Source: Gentiana macrophylla (taxonomy: Eukaryota; Streptophyta; Magnoliopsida; Gentianales; Gentianaceae). Taken from it: a stretch of 64,000 bases of DNA. Below, piece by piece: positions 1 to 12,348 of the stretch; within the stretch, counting starts at the first letter, position 1; each line of letters opens with the position of its first letter. Position numbers and translations under genes: made by a program. The notes below the pieces were generated by a model that did not search any database, was not told where the DNA came from, and saw nothing but the letters and a program-made list of their open reading frames with translations. The stretch covers positions 128,699,470 to 128,763,469 of the forward strand of contig CM047809.1 of NCBI GenBank assembly GCA_026214975.1. The letters are read 5' to 3'.

Positions 1-655
1 CTTTATTTTTGTTCTTGAAGAATTGTTGTTGAAGAATTATCAATTGTTTGTTTTTAGAAATTATCAATGCATTTTTGTAATGTTACTACATTTTTGTATG
101 AATGTCATACGCGATCTTAAGATACACAATCTATAGTATTCTTTCCAAGTAGGGTATAGAAAGAGTAACGTTTTGGCATTTTTTCTATGATGTGCACGAT
201 CTTAAAGATGACACAAATCTCTATTGTTCCTTCCCAAGCAGGTAGAAAGCAATGGAAACACCCTCAAACATAGTAAAACATAATGTAGTTGTAATAACAC
301 CAACACGTAGTAAACACGACTTTAATGTGAAAAAAAAAATTATTATCATTAAAAATATTTTTTTTTTTGTTTGTCTCTTCTACCAAATATTATTTTTTTT
401 GTCTCTATTCTTCATTTAAGATGTAAATTTGCACTACCACCATGCTTTTTTTTTTTGTAACCTAATTTTTTTTTATAAAAGGCTGCTGTATGGCAGAAAA
501 TTAAAAAAAAAAATAAATATATATATATATATATTTTATTTTTTTTTCTGGGAAATTTTTTTTGTAACAGCCGAAAGATGGCAGCCACATGTAATAACAA
601 AAAAAAAATTGATTAATTATAATAAATTGGTTTTATTTAATTAAAAAGATATTTC
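1..655. other. AT-rich non-coding stretch
   Basis: No supportable gene. It holds homopolymer A/T runs, a short TA run near 516-534, and an imperfect direct repeat of about 88 bp (roughly 107-175 and 195-255), both copies carrying a 'cgatctta' start and a 'ttccaag-ag-gta-gaaag' core. It may belong to the untranslated part of the copia element to the right, but no LTR end or primer-binding site could be found here, so the 5' LTR of that element is missing, diverged, or outside the window. Confidence 0.5.
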
Positions 656-1995
656 TCCTCTCGGGTGTTCGTGGTTCGTGATCCGACGGTTCGAGTTCAA
701 GATTCGAAGATCAAGACTCGAAGACATAGTATAAGTTTTACTTTTTCTTAGAAAATAGTTAGTCGGGAAGTACCAAGCGGTCCATCTCGGTGTTTTTTCT
801 TTTCGGTATAATTTTGTGTTTGATCAAGATTACGTGCTTAAAACCAGAAAATTGCCATGACTTGCATCTTCATGATTCCACTCCAATGCATATATGTAGC
901 TAGTTTATTTCGAATAAATTAGGCATGTATAACTCGAATAATTAGTATGAATGCTTATTAATTTAATATGTGGTAGTTAAATAATAAGTAGCTAATTATA
1001 AAAACCGAGGACCCGGGTTTTTGTCAATCGTTTACGATTTTAGTGATGGATTCTCGGTGAATCCCACTTGGATAAATCGTTGAGCTTTTCGGTGATGGCT
1101 TCTCAGTGAACCCACCTTAAACAAAAACGAGATTACGCTTTGGGTGACAACTTAGAAATCGGAGAATCTTAGTACATGGGTTCGGAAATGGTCTAACCAT
1201 GGTTGGGCGAGTTCAACCGAGCTTCGGCTCAATCGACTCCCCTCCACGTGTGATGTACGTTACAGCAGTTCGACAGGACTTAGCATAGCCGATAAGCCCT
1301 CGGGATAAACGGGGTTTCTCTTTCCGGATTGGCCTGAACTGTCACATATGTTCCAACGAATACGACGGCGTAGGCTTGCCTACATAACCGACCCTATTCG
1401 GAGTACTTTGATTCATTGTTTCTTATTGTCAAGGCCAAAACCGTAATTAGTAAACCCACCACTTTTTCAAAATATTGAATGGGAGCGGGGAAGGCGACAG
1501 CCAACCCCACGGCCTCTACTATAAATGCAAGCACGTGAGAGAAGGGTGACACCTCGAGCCGCTTTGATTCCGGCCCCCTGCGGGTGGTGTTCACCCCTAT
1601 CAAAATTCAAGGCTTGGTTTCCGAAAGGATAGGATTTTGGGTACTCGTTGAGTCACTGACCGACCCTGCGGCGGCACACTCGGGGCGTACTTTGAGATCT
1701 AATATAGTAGGTCACACTCTTTATGGATATTTTCGAAATATCTAGGCTAGAAAAGGAAGGTAATCAGTGATTAAAGTCCGGGATGTCTGATTCCCGTGAG
1801 ATGTTTGATTCTCGAAGATTAATCACTGAAAGAGATTGTCTCAATTTAATCATCACCTCTTTGACTGACCCTGTGGCGGCACTGAGGTGTGAGATTAAAT
1901 CCTTGGAATGGTAAGATAGACTTAATATAGTTTATTATTCCTAAAATATAGTAGTGTATATTTGATTAAGTTTCTGTCATTTTATTTACAGCAAC
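656..1995 (+). mobile_element. Copia element 5' leader (untranslated), degenerate
   Basis: Long untranslated leader in front of the gag reading frame starting at 1996. The block at about 1650-1700, with a 'cctgcggcggcacactc' core followed by 'gtactttga-atct', recurs in reverse complement at about 62726-62765 beside the related LTR near the right end of the window. That identifies this stretch as the leader of the same retrotransposon family. No reading frame of note lies here. The left boundary is approximate because no primer-binding site was found. Confidence 0.6.
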
Positions 1996-2941
1996 ATGTC
2001 TTCGCAAATTCAAACTTTACTGAATGATAAACTAAATGGCGACAATTTTACTAAGTGGAAAAGTAACGTAAACGTGGTGCTCGTATTTGAGAATGCACAG
2101 TTTGTTTTGACTGAGGAGTGCCCTGTTCTTCCTCCTCAAAATCCGCCTAAACGCATTTGCGATCAACATCAAAAATGGCAAGAGGCGAATAATAAGGCAA
2201 GAGGCATCTTCTTAGCCTCAGTGTCGGATGTCATTCGGAGCAAGATTGAGGGTTTTAATATCGCACAAGAAATCTTCTGACATTTAACCACCATGTTTGG
2301 CAAACCGTCGATCAAGCAAGACACGAGGCCGTGAGGAAATTTGTCAATGCCAAGATGAGGCGGGTCGATCGGTTCTGGTCATGTGATGAACATGATTAGT
2401 TACTTTCTCGATGCAAACAACTCATGGTGCGATTATAGACGATGCTACTCAAGTGTCAGTGATTCTCGAATCTCTGACATCTGATTTCCTGACGTTCAGG
2501 ACCAGCTACGTCATGTCTAAGGCTCACCTTTCCATGACGGAGTTGATCAACGAACTTCAAGTCTACGAGGGTCTTTCTACGAAAGATAAAACCCTGGATC
2601 AGGAAAAGAAGGCTGAGGCAAATGTGGTCATAGCCAAGGCGTCTAAATCAAACCAGCAGGGTAAACAAAAGAACAAGAAACAAACTGCGCCGGCGCCTAA
2701 ACCTATGAAGAAGAAGGCTAAGACGAATACACCATCCAAGCCCAAGGGCAAGTTTCATTACTGCAATGAGATAGGGCACTGGCGTCGTCACTGCCCCGTA
2801 TATCTCAAAGATGTAAAGGATGGGAAGGTTAAGGCTAGCAATGGGAAAGATAAGAAAGGTAATCATGAATTACTTGTCTTGGAATCTTTCGATGTAGCTA
2901 AAGATGTATCAATTTGGATACTGGATACTGGAGATCCTTAG
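1996..2941 (+). pseudogene. Copia gag (broken by frameshift)
   Basis: The gag capsid-like polyprotein of a Ty1/copia retrotransposon, in two pieces. 1996-2280 begins MSSQIQTLLNDKLNGDNFTK, the usual N-terminus of plant copia gag. 2411-2941 carries the C-terminal half with a lysine-rich linker and a zinc-knuckle-like motif (CNEIGHWRRHC near 2759-2794). The frame breaks between 2280 and 2411. The first cysteine of the CCHC knuckle is a phenylalanine here, so zinc and RNA binding would be impaired even without the frameshift. The second piece ends just after the protease-like LDTG at about 2923-2934. Non-functional relic, clear family assignment. Confidence 0.85.
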
Positions 2942-4068
2942 TTCGTATGAGGAGCTAGAGGAAGGAACTCAAGTTATGAGAGTCGGCACCGGGGCGTTAG
3001 TTTCAGCAAAAGCAGTGGGAGCTGTGGCTTTACATTTTGGAAATAAAGTTTTACATTTAGACAATGTTTATTTCATTCCGAATTTTCATAGAAATTTAAT
3101 TTCGTATTCTGCTTTGAAAGACCAGTTGTACTCTTTTTCTTTTATGAATAATGAGTTTACTATTTCAAAGAATGGTTTTACTTTCTGTACTACTGTGTTA
3201 GAAAATGGATTGTATTTCATTAAACACACGCAAGCTCCCCTGTTAAATACTGAAATGTTTAAAGTAGCACATCAAAAATCTGCTAAAAAGCAGAAAATTT
3301 CTCATAAAGAAGATAGTACATATCTTTGGCACCTTAGGCTAGGTCACATTTCCTTGGAAAGACTCAAACGACTTGCTAAGGGTGATACCTTAAAAGAGTT
3401 ATCTGTTGACTCGTTGCCCGTCTGCGAATCTTGCCTGGAAGGAAAAATGACTAAGCGTCCCTTCTCGTCAAAAGGGAATAGGGCCAAAGAACCTCTAGAG
3501 TTAGTACATTCAGACCTTTGTGGTCCGATGAATGTACAAGTTAGAGGCGGATTCGAGTATTTTGTTACTTTCATTGATGACTACTCGAGGTTCGGATATG
3601 TTTATCTCACGTGATCGAAAATCCGAGACTTTTGGCAAGTTTAAGGAATTTCAAGCAGAAGCCGAAAGGCAGTTGGGCAAGTCTTTGAAATGCCTTCGCT
3701 CTCGATCGCGGAGGAGAGTACTTAGAGATCTGAGTTCATCGACTACCTACTTGAACATGGGATCATTCCCAACGTTCTGCGCTAGGACACCTCAAAGCCA
3801 AAATGGAGTTCTTGAAAGGAGAAATAGAACATTGATTGACATGGTCGGATCAATGATGAGCTACGCCGCTACCGATATCCTTTTGGGGATATGCTCAGAA
3901 GCGGTAGCGGTACACATATTGAATATGGTTCCGTCTAAGTCTCATCGAGAAGACACCCTTGGAACTTTGGAAGGGACGTGGCGAAAGCATACGTCACTTT
4001 CGAATTTGGGGTTGTCTCGCGCACATTTACTAGTGGACAAGATTACGAAACTACAAAAGCGCATTTAA
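2904..4068 (+). pseudogene. Copia protease remnant and integrase (broken)
   Basis: Continuation of the copia polyprotein in other frames. 2904-3614 holds the stretch after the aspartic protease, the GAG-pre-integrase zinc-binding region (HLRLGHISLERL, then CESCLEGKM) and the first part of the integrase core (HSDLCGPM, FVTFIDDYSRFGYVYL). 3532-4068 holds the rest, including QSQNGVLERRNRTL. A shift at about 3610-3620 and another at about 3690-3705 break the frame, the latter at the second catalytic aspartate segment. Sequence normally following the protease active site is deleted at about 2935. Family clear; function lost. Confidence 0.85.
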
Positions 4069-4425
4069 AGTATGTCTATTTGTTGGTTACCCCAAGGGAA
4101 CACGTGGAGGTCTGTTTTACGATCCGGAAGATAACAAGGTAATAGTTTCCACTAACGCCACATTTTTGGAGGATCGTATATATGATGACTTCAAGCCTCA
4201 AGTAAAGTCGTACTTGAGGAGTTACTTTACGGCGAGGTCGGACCACAAGTGCCACCTAGTAGTGTCGTGTAGGCAACACTATGAATGCAACGATCAACCC
4301 TAATCCTAATCCACCCAGACGCATCGAGAGAGTGGTTGACCACCAACTCGGTATGGACAATCGAGGCTTAACGAGCGTGGCCGTCTCGATGGTGTGGAAG
4401 ATGATCCAGTGTCTTTCGCAAGGCC

Positions 4426-5975
4426 ATGGATGATCGTGACAAGGATCAATGGGTTGACGCGATGAATCAAGAGATAGAGTCCATATACTCTAACTCGTGC
4501 TGGAAACTTGTAGATTGCCCGAAGGGTAAAACCCATAGGAGCAAGTGGCTCTACAAGAGAAGCGAGGAATTGATGGTAAGGTGCAAACCTTTAAAGCACG
4601 GCTTGTAGCTAAGGGCTACACACGAGAGAGAGGGTATAGACTATGAAGAGACCTTCTCCCATGTGGCCATGCTCAAATCCATCCGGATCCTCCTTTCTAT
4701 TGCTGCATGCCTAGATTATGAAATCTGGCAAATGGATGTCAAGACTGCGTTTCTTAACGGCTTTCTCGACGAGGAAATCTATATGCAGCAACCAGAAGGA
4801 TACATCGAGGAAGGCCAAGAGCACAAAGTGTGCAAGTTGCTGAGATCCATTTATGGGTTGAAACAAGCACCTCGGTCCTGGAATCATAGATTTGATGACA
4901 CCATTAAGTCATATGATTTCGAACAAAATCCTGATGAACCTTGTGTATACAAGAAAGTCATCAAGGATAAGGTTGCATTTCTAGTGTTGTACGTAGATGA
5001 CATTCTCCTAATTGGAAACGATAAGGGGATGTTGTCGGACGTTAAAATTTGGTTGGCCAGCCAATTCCAAATGAAAGATTTGGGAGAGGCGAATTATATT
5101 CTCGGGATCCAATTAATACGGGATCGTAAGAACAAAATGTTAGCTCTTTCACAAGCCACTTACATTGATAAGGTGATGGCTAGATATAGTATGATGGACG
5201 CAAAGAAGGGTTACCTACCAACTCGTCACGGCGTCCATCTCTCTAAGACTCAGAGTCCTCAGACTCCTGAGGAAATAGAGGCTATGGAAAGAGTGCCATA
5301 TGCCTCGGCTGTAAGTAGTCTAATGTACGCTATGCTGTGCACTAGACCTGAAATCTGTTATGGCGTTGGACTAGTCAGTCGTTATCAGTCTAATCCAGGA
5401 AATGAGCATTGGATTGCAGTAAAGAACCTCTTAAAGTATTTGAAGAGGACTAGGAATTATATGCTGGTATATTCGGGTGCAAACCTGGATGTACAGGGGT
5501 ACACTGACTCTGACTTCCAGTCAGATAGAGATGATTCAAATCTACCTCAGGCTCAGTGTTTACCATTGGTGGTGGTGCAGTCATTTGGAGAAGCGTCAAG
5601 CAATCCAAAGACGGTGATTCTACTATGGAAGCTGAATACATAGCGGCCTCTGAGGCAGCTAAGGAAGCAGTTTGGCTCAAGAAGTTCCTGAGTGGTTTAG
5701 GAGTCTCTCCAAATCACAACGATCCGATCGCTCTCTATTGTGACAACAATGGGGCAGTATCTAATTCGAAGGAACCCCGTAGTCACCGTAAGTCAAAGCA
5801 TATCGAGCGAAAGTACCATTTAATCAGAGAGATAGTCCAAAGAGGTGACATTTCCATCAAGAAAATCGCCTCTGCTGACAAACCTGTTGATCCTTTCACC
5901 AAGACATTGCCGTTAGAAGTCTTCAACCGGCATCTGGAAACTATTGGTATTAGGGACATGACTTATTTGCTTTAG
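4426..5975 (+). pseudogene. Copia reverse transcriptase and RNase H (broken)
   Basis: Three overlapping reading-frame pieces: 4426-4608 (DKDQWVDAMNQEIESI, the start of the RT region), 4663-5643 (main RT, with QMDVKTAFLNG, SIYGLKQAPRSW and the catalytic YVDDILLIG), and 5556-5975 (RNase H, with STMEAEYIAASEA, YCDNNGA and SKHIERKYH). All active-site motifs I looked for survive, but at least two frameshifts (about 4608-4660 and about 5550-5640) prevent one polyprotein. The frame ends in TYLL and a stop at 5975, followed by the tail leading to the polypurine tract. The RT order after integrase places the element in Ty1/copia. Confidence 0.9.
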
Positions 5976-6062
5976 AGCAAGTGGGAGTTGTATTGCTGTA
6001 ATATAGATTTAGGGTGTGCTCTAAAACAATTAATCCACTTGCCTTTCGTGCAAGTGGGAGAT
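5976..6062 (+). promoter_or_regulatory. Copia 3' untranslated tail with polypurine tract
   Basis: Between the RNase H stop and the LTR. It contains two 'gcaagtgggag' motifs (near 5979 and 6050); the second directly abuts the LTR start and is the polypurine tract that primes plus-strand DNA synthesis. The same double-motif arrangement is present in reverse complement at 62581-62670. Confidence 0.8.
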
Positions 6063-7902
6063 TGTTAGGTTTTATGCCCGAAAGACAATTTGTAATTGTT
6101 TTATTTAAATAAATGACAGAATTCATTTCATCTTATTTATTCGCATTTATTGACAATATGTATACACTATAGAAAACCCTAAGTACCTTGTTTATGTAAT
6201 CACATAACTCAGTGTATGGCTGTACACAAGAGGATTGAGTTAGTGAGATGTACTTAAAATTAACTTAGTCCGTAGCGTTAATTAATCTGAGAGTACGGGT
6301 CTCATGATTAATTTGCTATTAATGCACCCAGAACACTTTACGGTGTGGCAGTCTTATCCGGACTGTTGGTAATAGGGTACCTAGTGGGGCATTTATATAT
6401 GATGATAATCATATAAGACTGGACCGATTTGATTTGAGTTCTCGATATAATTCCGTAATCGGGAAGTCTTATCGAATCACAAGATGATCATATATGGATT
6501 AATCTCAATCCTGAGGTGATCACAGACAACTGCTTAGACTAGGGTAGATTTGATGTGTTAGTAAGGATCACTTCGTAGTATGTGGTCCAACACTTATCGT
6601 TGGCTCTATTCTGGTGTGAGTGAGTAGTCTGTGTTATCACAGATATGGAATCCATTCCTTCCTCGGGAAGTAGATGACAGATTCCACTTATTTGTTGACC
6701 CTAAAGCGATCGATGGGCCCGATTCATATTATATTGGTTATGAACTAATTGATCACTATGGGGTTAATGGTAAATAAGGATAATATGTTTCGAGAAGGGT
6801 TTACGGAAATATCCCGAATCGAAGTGAGCAGTCTATGGAGGATTTATCCGTATGTAATGATTATATCAGTGGACGATTTCGACTCATAAATTGAGTGTAA
6901 GTTATCTATATTCGATAGTGTTCAGTTTCGGGTTTATGGTGGTGTGATCCCGGAATTAATAGGTTGGATATAATTATTCTGTCTGACGGATAATTTTATT
7001 CGACTTATTGTAGCTACTAAATATGGGTCCACGGTCCCTGACGTGGCTCCTAATATAGCATATAGGTTTTCTCGTCGTTGCACCTCAATTATAATTAAAT
7101 AGTGGATTGAGCTATTTAATTGATATGTGGATTAATTGTTTAGTTGAACTAAATAATTAAATACACGGAAAAGATATTTTTCGTGGACTCGGCCCAAATT
7201 GGTGTGTTTACCTTTTTGACCTAATTGGTCAATTAAAGAAACATGCGTGTAGACTTAGGTTGTGTTTACAAGTGGCGCATGTTTTGATTATTTAATTATT
7301 AAGGAATTAGTTTTCTTGGATAATTATTTGACATGTGATTTATCTTTTATTTGTTAATTGATAATTCATTGAATATTAGATAATAATATGGTTTATCCTA
7401 ATTTGTTTGGGATAATTATTTTATTTATCTTTTATTTGGAATAAAAGATTATTCTAATAATTATCTCTTAATTATTAAATCCTTGGAGGACAAGGATTAC
7501 TCTCCTATATAAAGAGAGTTCTCCCAAGCCTTTTGTGGAGAGAGATAACACGCCATTATTGAAAGAAAACTAGCTTGGAATTTTCGGCTATTTTCTTTGG
7601 GTTTCGAGTTGGAATAATCTTCGGGATTATTCCGGTAGCATATCAAGGAGGTCCGACGGCGGGAAACACCATCCACTTGGTGTTGCTGGGAGACACACGT
7701 TGGAAGACGGTGGCTGCTCAATCACGTGTTCAAGGAGCCTTTTGTTCTTGGAGTTAAGCACCATAAAAAGGTAGGCTCCTAAACCCCCTTGTAGATTTAG
7801 ATCTTAAATTTATGTTCTTTGTTTCGTTTAGATCTAGATCTGATGCATTCCGCTGCGTAATCGGGTCAATTTATGATTGATCCGACGATATTACATCTAA
7901 CA
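6063..7902 (+). mobile_element. Copia 3' LTR, 1840 bp
   Basis: Starts TGTTAGGTTTTATGCCCGAA right after the polypurine tract and ends TTACATCTAACA, giving TG...CA ends and a TGTTAG/CTAACA terminal inverted repeat. A TATA-like 'ctatataaagag' at about 7505-7516 fits the LTR promoter. The whole LTR is homologous, in inverted orientation, to 60770-62580 (for example the shared blocks around 6480-6560 and 62090-62170). No second LTR in direct orientation was found, so insertion age cannot be read here. Confidence 0.9.
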
Positions 7903-8885
7903 CAAATCTCACCCTTCCCATTAAAATAAAAATCCCTTATTCTCTAAAAAATGTGAAAAAGTTATGGAACCCCTATCCCATAAAATTAAAATCCCTTTCA
8001 CCCTAAAATAATGTGAAGAATATATATATGGATAAAAAAACTGCAGAAAAATCTGGTTAAATGCGAACAAAATATGTACGGATAAAAAACTGGAGGAGGA
8101 AATTGTTCAAATTTGTTAACAACATTGCAAGAGTAACAAAGTCATATGCCTATTTCATGCCTAAGTGGTAAATAAAAGGTTATTAGTGAGATCAAAACCC
8201 TAAGTATATAGCAGTGTTTACGTCTAAATATTATAAAATTGTGTTCTGATACTGTAACACCACCGTCACGAATATGAGCTCTTACAAGAAATGTCATGTG
8301 TAAGCCTGACACCACAACAATGATAAAAGATTATAATGCGGAAGCTAACAAAACAATTGGAACTTGGAAAAACAAACCCGGCCTATAGGCATGAACTGCA
8401 CCGTGCCAACGGTTATTGCCACCACGACTTTGGTCACATCAGTCACCGTAACTGTAGAACATTGCCGGAAACAATCATCGCTACAAACTAATACATAATA
8501 TACTGAAACCACACTGTTACTCTAAGAAAACATATATAATCGTACAAAAAAGAAAATTAAATCATTATTAATTCTTGACACATAAAACTAGAAATAAACG
8601 ACAACTATCTAAATCTAGATCATAACAAAAACAACAATTAATTGATCATCTTAAGCTTGCTTTTCAGAGAAAACAACATGTTCCTCAAATTTATGCTATT
8701 TTTCTCGATAAAAAAGGAAAGAATACTATAGAAACTCTTCGTCTTGTTGGATATGTGGAATTTGGTGTGTCCCCCTTCTCTACGTGCTTGTATTGCGGAG
8801 GTTAATGGATGAAATATATTTAAACCTAAAAAAGGAAAGAATATACACAAACTATATGCTCGGTAAGAAATAAAAGATCAAAAGA
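7903..8885. other. Intergenic, no gene seen
   Basis: AT-rich. Contains a weak duplicated block (7911-7960 and 7976-8025, both 'ccc-t-aaaat-aaaatccctt' followed by 'aatgtgaa'). No coding region supported. Confidence 0.5.
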
Positions 8886-10440
8886 TGAAGTCAGGGGGAC
8901 CCTCTTGCTCCATATTTGTTTGTTTTGTGCATGGAAGTTCTGGGCTTCTACATTCAAAAAGCTGTCGAAGATGGGATTTGGAAACCAGTCAAAGTAAGCA
9001 GACAAGGACCACAATTATCGCACTTGTTCTTTGCAGATGACTTGGTTTTGTTTGGGGAAGCAACTAGCCGACAAGCTGAGGTCATGGAAGCAGTTCTGAC
9101 CATGTTCTGCAACATTTCAGGGCAGAGTATAAGTGCCCAAAAGTCCAGATTCACGGTATCAAGAAATACCAATCCTCAGCTAAGAAGCTTGATTGGCCAA
9201 AAACTTGGTATGCAGTTCACTGATGACTTTGGTAAGTATCTGGGGGTGCCCCTTCTGCACTCTAGAATTACCAGATTTACTTATGGGTATATCGCTGAGA
9301 AGATGAAAAAGAAGCTCACCAGCTGGAAAATAAAATGCCTATCTAAAATGGTCCTGATTAAGAGCTCGCTAGCAACCCATCCATATTATGCTATGCAAAC
9401 GATCAAACTGCCATTGGACTGCTCTCTGAAATTGACAAACTGTGCAGAAGATTCTTTTGGGGAGAGGAAAATTCCGAGAGGAAGCTGCACTTTATCTCCT
9501 GGGATAGGCTTTGTCTAGACAAACAACATGGTGGTCTAGGATTTAAAGACCCTTACAAAATGAATCTGGCTTTCTTGGGGAAACTAGTTTGGGGACTCTT
9601 GACCCAAGACCAAGCCCTGTGGATTAAGGTGCTGGTGATGAAATATGGAAGTCCTTTTGCCCCCCCAAAACAAACAGCATCTCCAGCTTGGAAAAACATT
9701 TGTTTTGCGGCTAAGACATTTCAATCAGGTTTTTTGGAAAACCATAATACCATTATCTGGAATGGGGAACAAACTAAGAAGTATGCGGTAGCTGATGGCT
9801 ACAAGTTCCTGTCCCATGAACATGATGGGGAAGGGGATGACATTTGGCCTGCAATTTGGAAAATGAAGGGACCCCTGCGTTTAAATTTCTTAATGTGGCA
9901 GGCCCAACATGACAAATTGCCCACTATGGTGTTCTTGAGAAAAAGAACCATTACTAACACGGGTCTCTACTCTATTTGCAACCGGGAAGAAGAAACCTCC
10001 TTACATGCCCTCAGGGATTGTGTTTGGCCATGAAATCTATGGAAAAATCTGTTACCGAGACGCACTTGGAATGCCCTTTTCAGCATCCCACAATTGGTGA
10101 ATGGATTAAGGCAAATATTCTTGAACGAAATGGGGTACCAAACTGGCCCTACACGTTTCGAGAGACAGCCTCACAAATTTGGTGTTGGCGCAACAAACTA
10201 CATCATGATGATGCAGAAGTAAGACCACCACTGCAAATCATGACTTTAAAGATCGCGAATAGAGTGAATAATTTGAAAGCGGCCTGGCGGATGTAACTAT
10301 TTTTTGCTCTAGGCTTGTTGCTTTGTTAATTTTTATTTTGTAATGGTGGATACACCGAATACTCTTTTGATGGGCTGGTCCCTTTAATATTAATAAAAGC
10401 ATACCGTTTCCTAAAATAAATAAATAAAACATGAATTGGT
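8886..10440 (+). mobile_element. LINE (L1-type) 5'-truncated copy 1
   Basis: Non-LTR retrotransposon 3' fragment. It begins abruptly at the RT motif QGDPLAPYLFVL (about 8892), continues with LSHLFFADDLVLFG (the catalytic FADD) and KYLGVPLLHSRI, and after a frameshift near 9450-9560 runs into the zf-RVT region (9560-10033, IWPAIWKMKGPLRLNFLMWQ ... CNREEETSLHAL) and a further shifted piece to 10296. The 3' end carries 'taataaaagc' and ends in an A-rich run near 10410-10430. Truncation at the 5' end is typical of LINE integration. Not active. Confidence 0.85.
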
Positions 10441-10789
10441 TACAAAGATGCAAGTAATATTACAAATATCTCAATAATGTATACTTCATTTGTTCCAATC
10501 ATCTGACGCCGTTGCAAAGATCACGCATATAAATGAGGTAGTTAATGCAACGATTTTTACCAGGAAATGACTAAAAAGTCATTAGATGTAATTTTTTTTA
10601 GAAAATCATTAGATATAATTAATCTAACTTTTTCTTGTGTCATCTATTGTAATAAATATAGGTCATTAGATATAATTAATTTAACCATTTTTTTTAATAT
10701 TCTATAGTAATAAATATGGGTAAAACAAGTAAATAGACAATAAATAAGATGATATTAACTCACTTAAAATAGAACAAAACATATGTGTA

Positions 10790-11390
10790 CAATGGCAGTC
10801 CTCTGGACAAGCCCAAAAGCGAATTGTTCTCTACTTTAATTGGCGAAATATATGTGCGGCAACGGATTGTTTGAGAGAGGTGTACAATGTTACTGTGGAG
10901 GGAAGGGTCGAGTGGCTTGTTACGCCTTCTAAAAAATTTGATGTCTCAAGCGTATACCATGCACAGTTGACCGAGGCGAGCTCGAAGGAGGAAGAGAAAA
11001 AGTGGAAGAATGTGTGGGCTATTAAAGGTCCGCAACGAGGTAATATGTTACTTTGGCTATTCCGTCGTAAGGAATGATGGTATTTCTCAATGGAGGTTCA
11101 TGTACCGAGAGATCGTGATAGGAGCTTGGTATTGACGAAACCAAGTGATGCACCAAACGGAAGCTCCACACCCCCCCGGTGGATGTGTTTATCGCAAGCA
11201 ATTTGCTCAGTAGAAGCCAGAAATTAAAATAAATTTCAGCATAGATAGGATTTCATTTTACAATTTACTATGTATGATCTTATAAGTGTTTGAACTGGTA
11301 GACGTGCGTTGTACATATGTTTTTAAATTTTAATGAAGATCTGGTTTATACCCAATAAAAATTAAAAAAATAAAAAATAAAAAATAAACC
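10790..11390 (+). mobile_element. LINE fragment 2 (zf-RVT remnant)
   Basis: A short reading stretch at 10871-11077 reads VEWLVTPSKKFDVSSVYHAQ ... KKWKNVWAIKGPQRGNMLLW, the zinc-binding zf-RVT region found at the C-terminus of plant LINE reverse transcriptases. It then decays. An A-rich tail at about 11354-11390 marks the likely 3' end. It differs in sequence from the neighbouring copy, so this is a separate insertion. Confidence 0.65.
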
Positions 11391-11735
11391 TTTTTGGCAA
11401 CTACATCATATAACTTTAAAATGCCTCATTTACCCTTTGGCATTTAATATACGATAGCCCAACGAATCTTTGAAAAACGTCGTTTAATTTATGGCATGTA
11501 TTCAATAGGTTTAGACTATTATTTGACGACATGAATCAATAAAATATTTTCAGAATTGAAACAGCTGACACATGTCTATTTCTACTTGATCGAATTGAAT
11601 TAATCAATATAGGAAAGAATTAAAATTAAAATCTGTATTTAGTCGTTAATTATGGCCCTTTTATCCCTAAATACATCGACCAAATCTTCATACATTAATC
11701 AATTTATTTTTCGTCGTTAATATAATCAACTATCA

Positions 11736-11913
11736 TCGTTTGACAGTGACGGACCCAGAAAAAAATCTCAGTAGGGGCACCGGAGTAAATTCGAAAGACG
11801 ATTGGGACATCAATAGTGTTTTTACATTTTTTACCTATAAAAACACATCGATTTTCGGATCTCAATAGGGCCATACACCCCTTTTTACTGCTGGGTCCGT
11901 CCGTGTCGTTTGA
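11736..11913. mobile_element. hAT-type MITE, 162 bp, with 8-bp TSD
   Basis: Element 11744-11905 flanked by identical 8-bp duplications tcgtttga (11736-11743 and 11906-11913). Termini read CAGTGACGGACCCAG at the left and, in reverse complement, CACGGACGGACCCAG at the right: a 15-bp terminal inverted repeat with two differences. The 8-bp duplication and CA-initial inverted repeat are the pattern of hAT transposons. No coding capacity, so a non-autonomous copy. Confidence 0.85.
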
Positions 11914-12267
11914 TGGCAAGGTTTTTTTCGGTCAATAAATACTTTCACAAATATTAATATTTTTTATAACATCAATATTATTAACAAAATAAACTATGGA
12001 AACGTGTTGACTAATTCTATTTCTAAATTAGAGTCAAAAAGAAAATTATATTTCTAAATCTGCAAATCGGTTATATATTCGGTTCTCTTGTGTGTGTTTT
12101 TTTTCTTTTCTCTTTGGCTTAACTATAATCTTGGTAGACAAGCTAGCCTCTTAATAATTAAATTGTCCCCTTCAAAAAAAAAAAAAAAAATTTAAATTAA
12201 ATTGTTGCAGCTGTTCAATAAATAAATAAAAACTACATGTATATCCATTTGCATAGATGTATTTGTA

Positions 12268-12290
12268 AAGTATATATATATAAAAGGAAA
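12268..12290 (+). promoter_or_regulatory. TATA box for small secreted-protein gene
   Basis: 'gtatatatatataaaagg' lies about 70 bp upstream of the start codon at 12349, the usual distance for a plant TATA box with a short 5' UTR. Placement inferred from position. Confidence 0.5.
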
Positions 12291-12348
12291 GAAGCAAATA
12301 TTATCATAAACCATAAACTTAATAGAATTGCCTGAAAAATATATATTT

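Noticed and set aside
1..1995. 5' LTR of the left copia element
   Set aside because: No TGTTAG start, ATCTAACA end or tRNA-Met primer site found here, and no direct similarity to 6063-7902 was visible.
7497..7757. Open stretches within the 3' LTR
   Set aside because: LTR sequence; the same region is present in the inverted LTR without a conserved frame.
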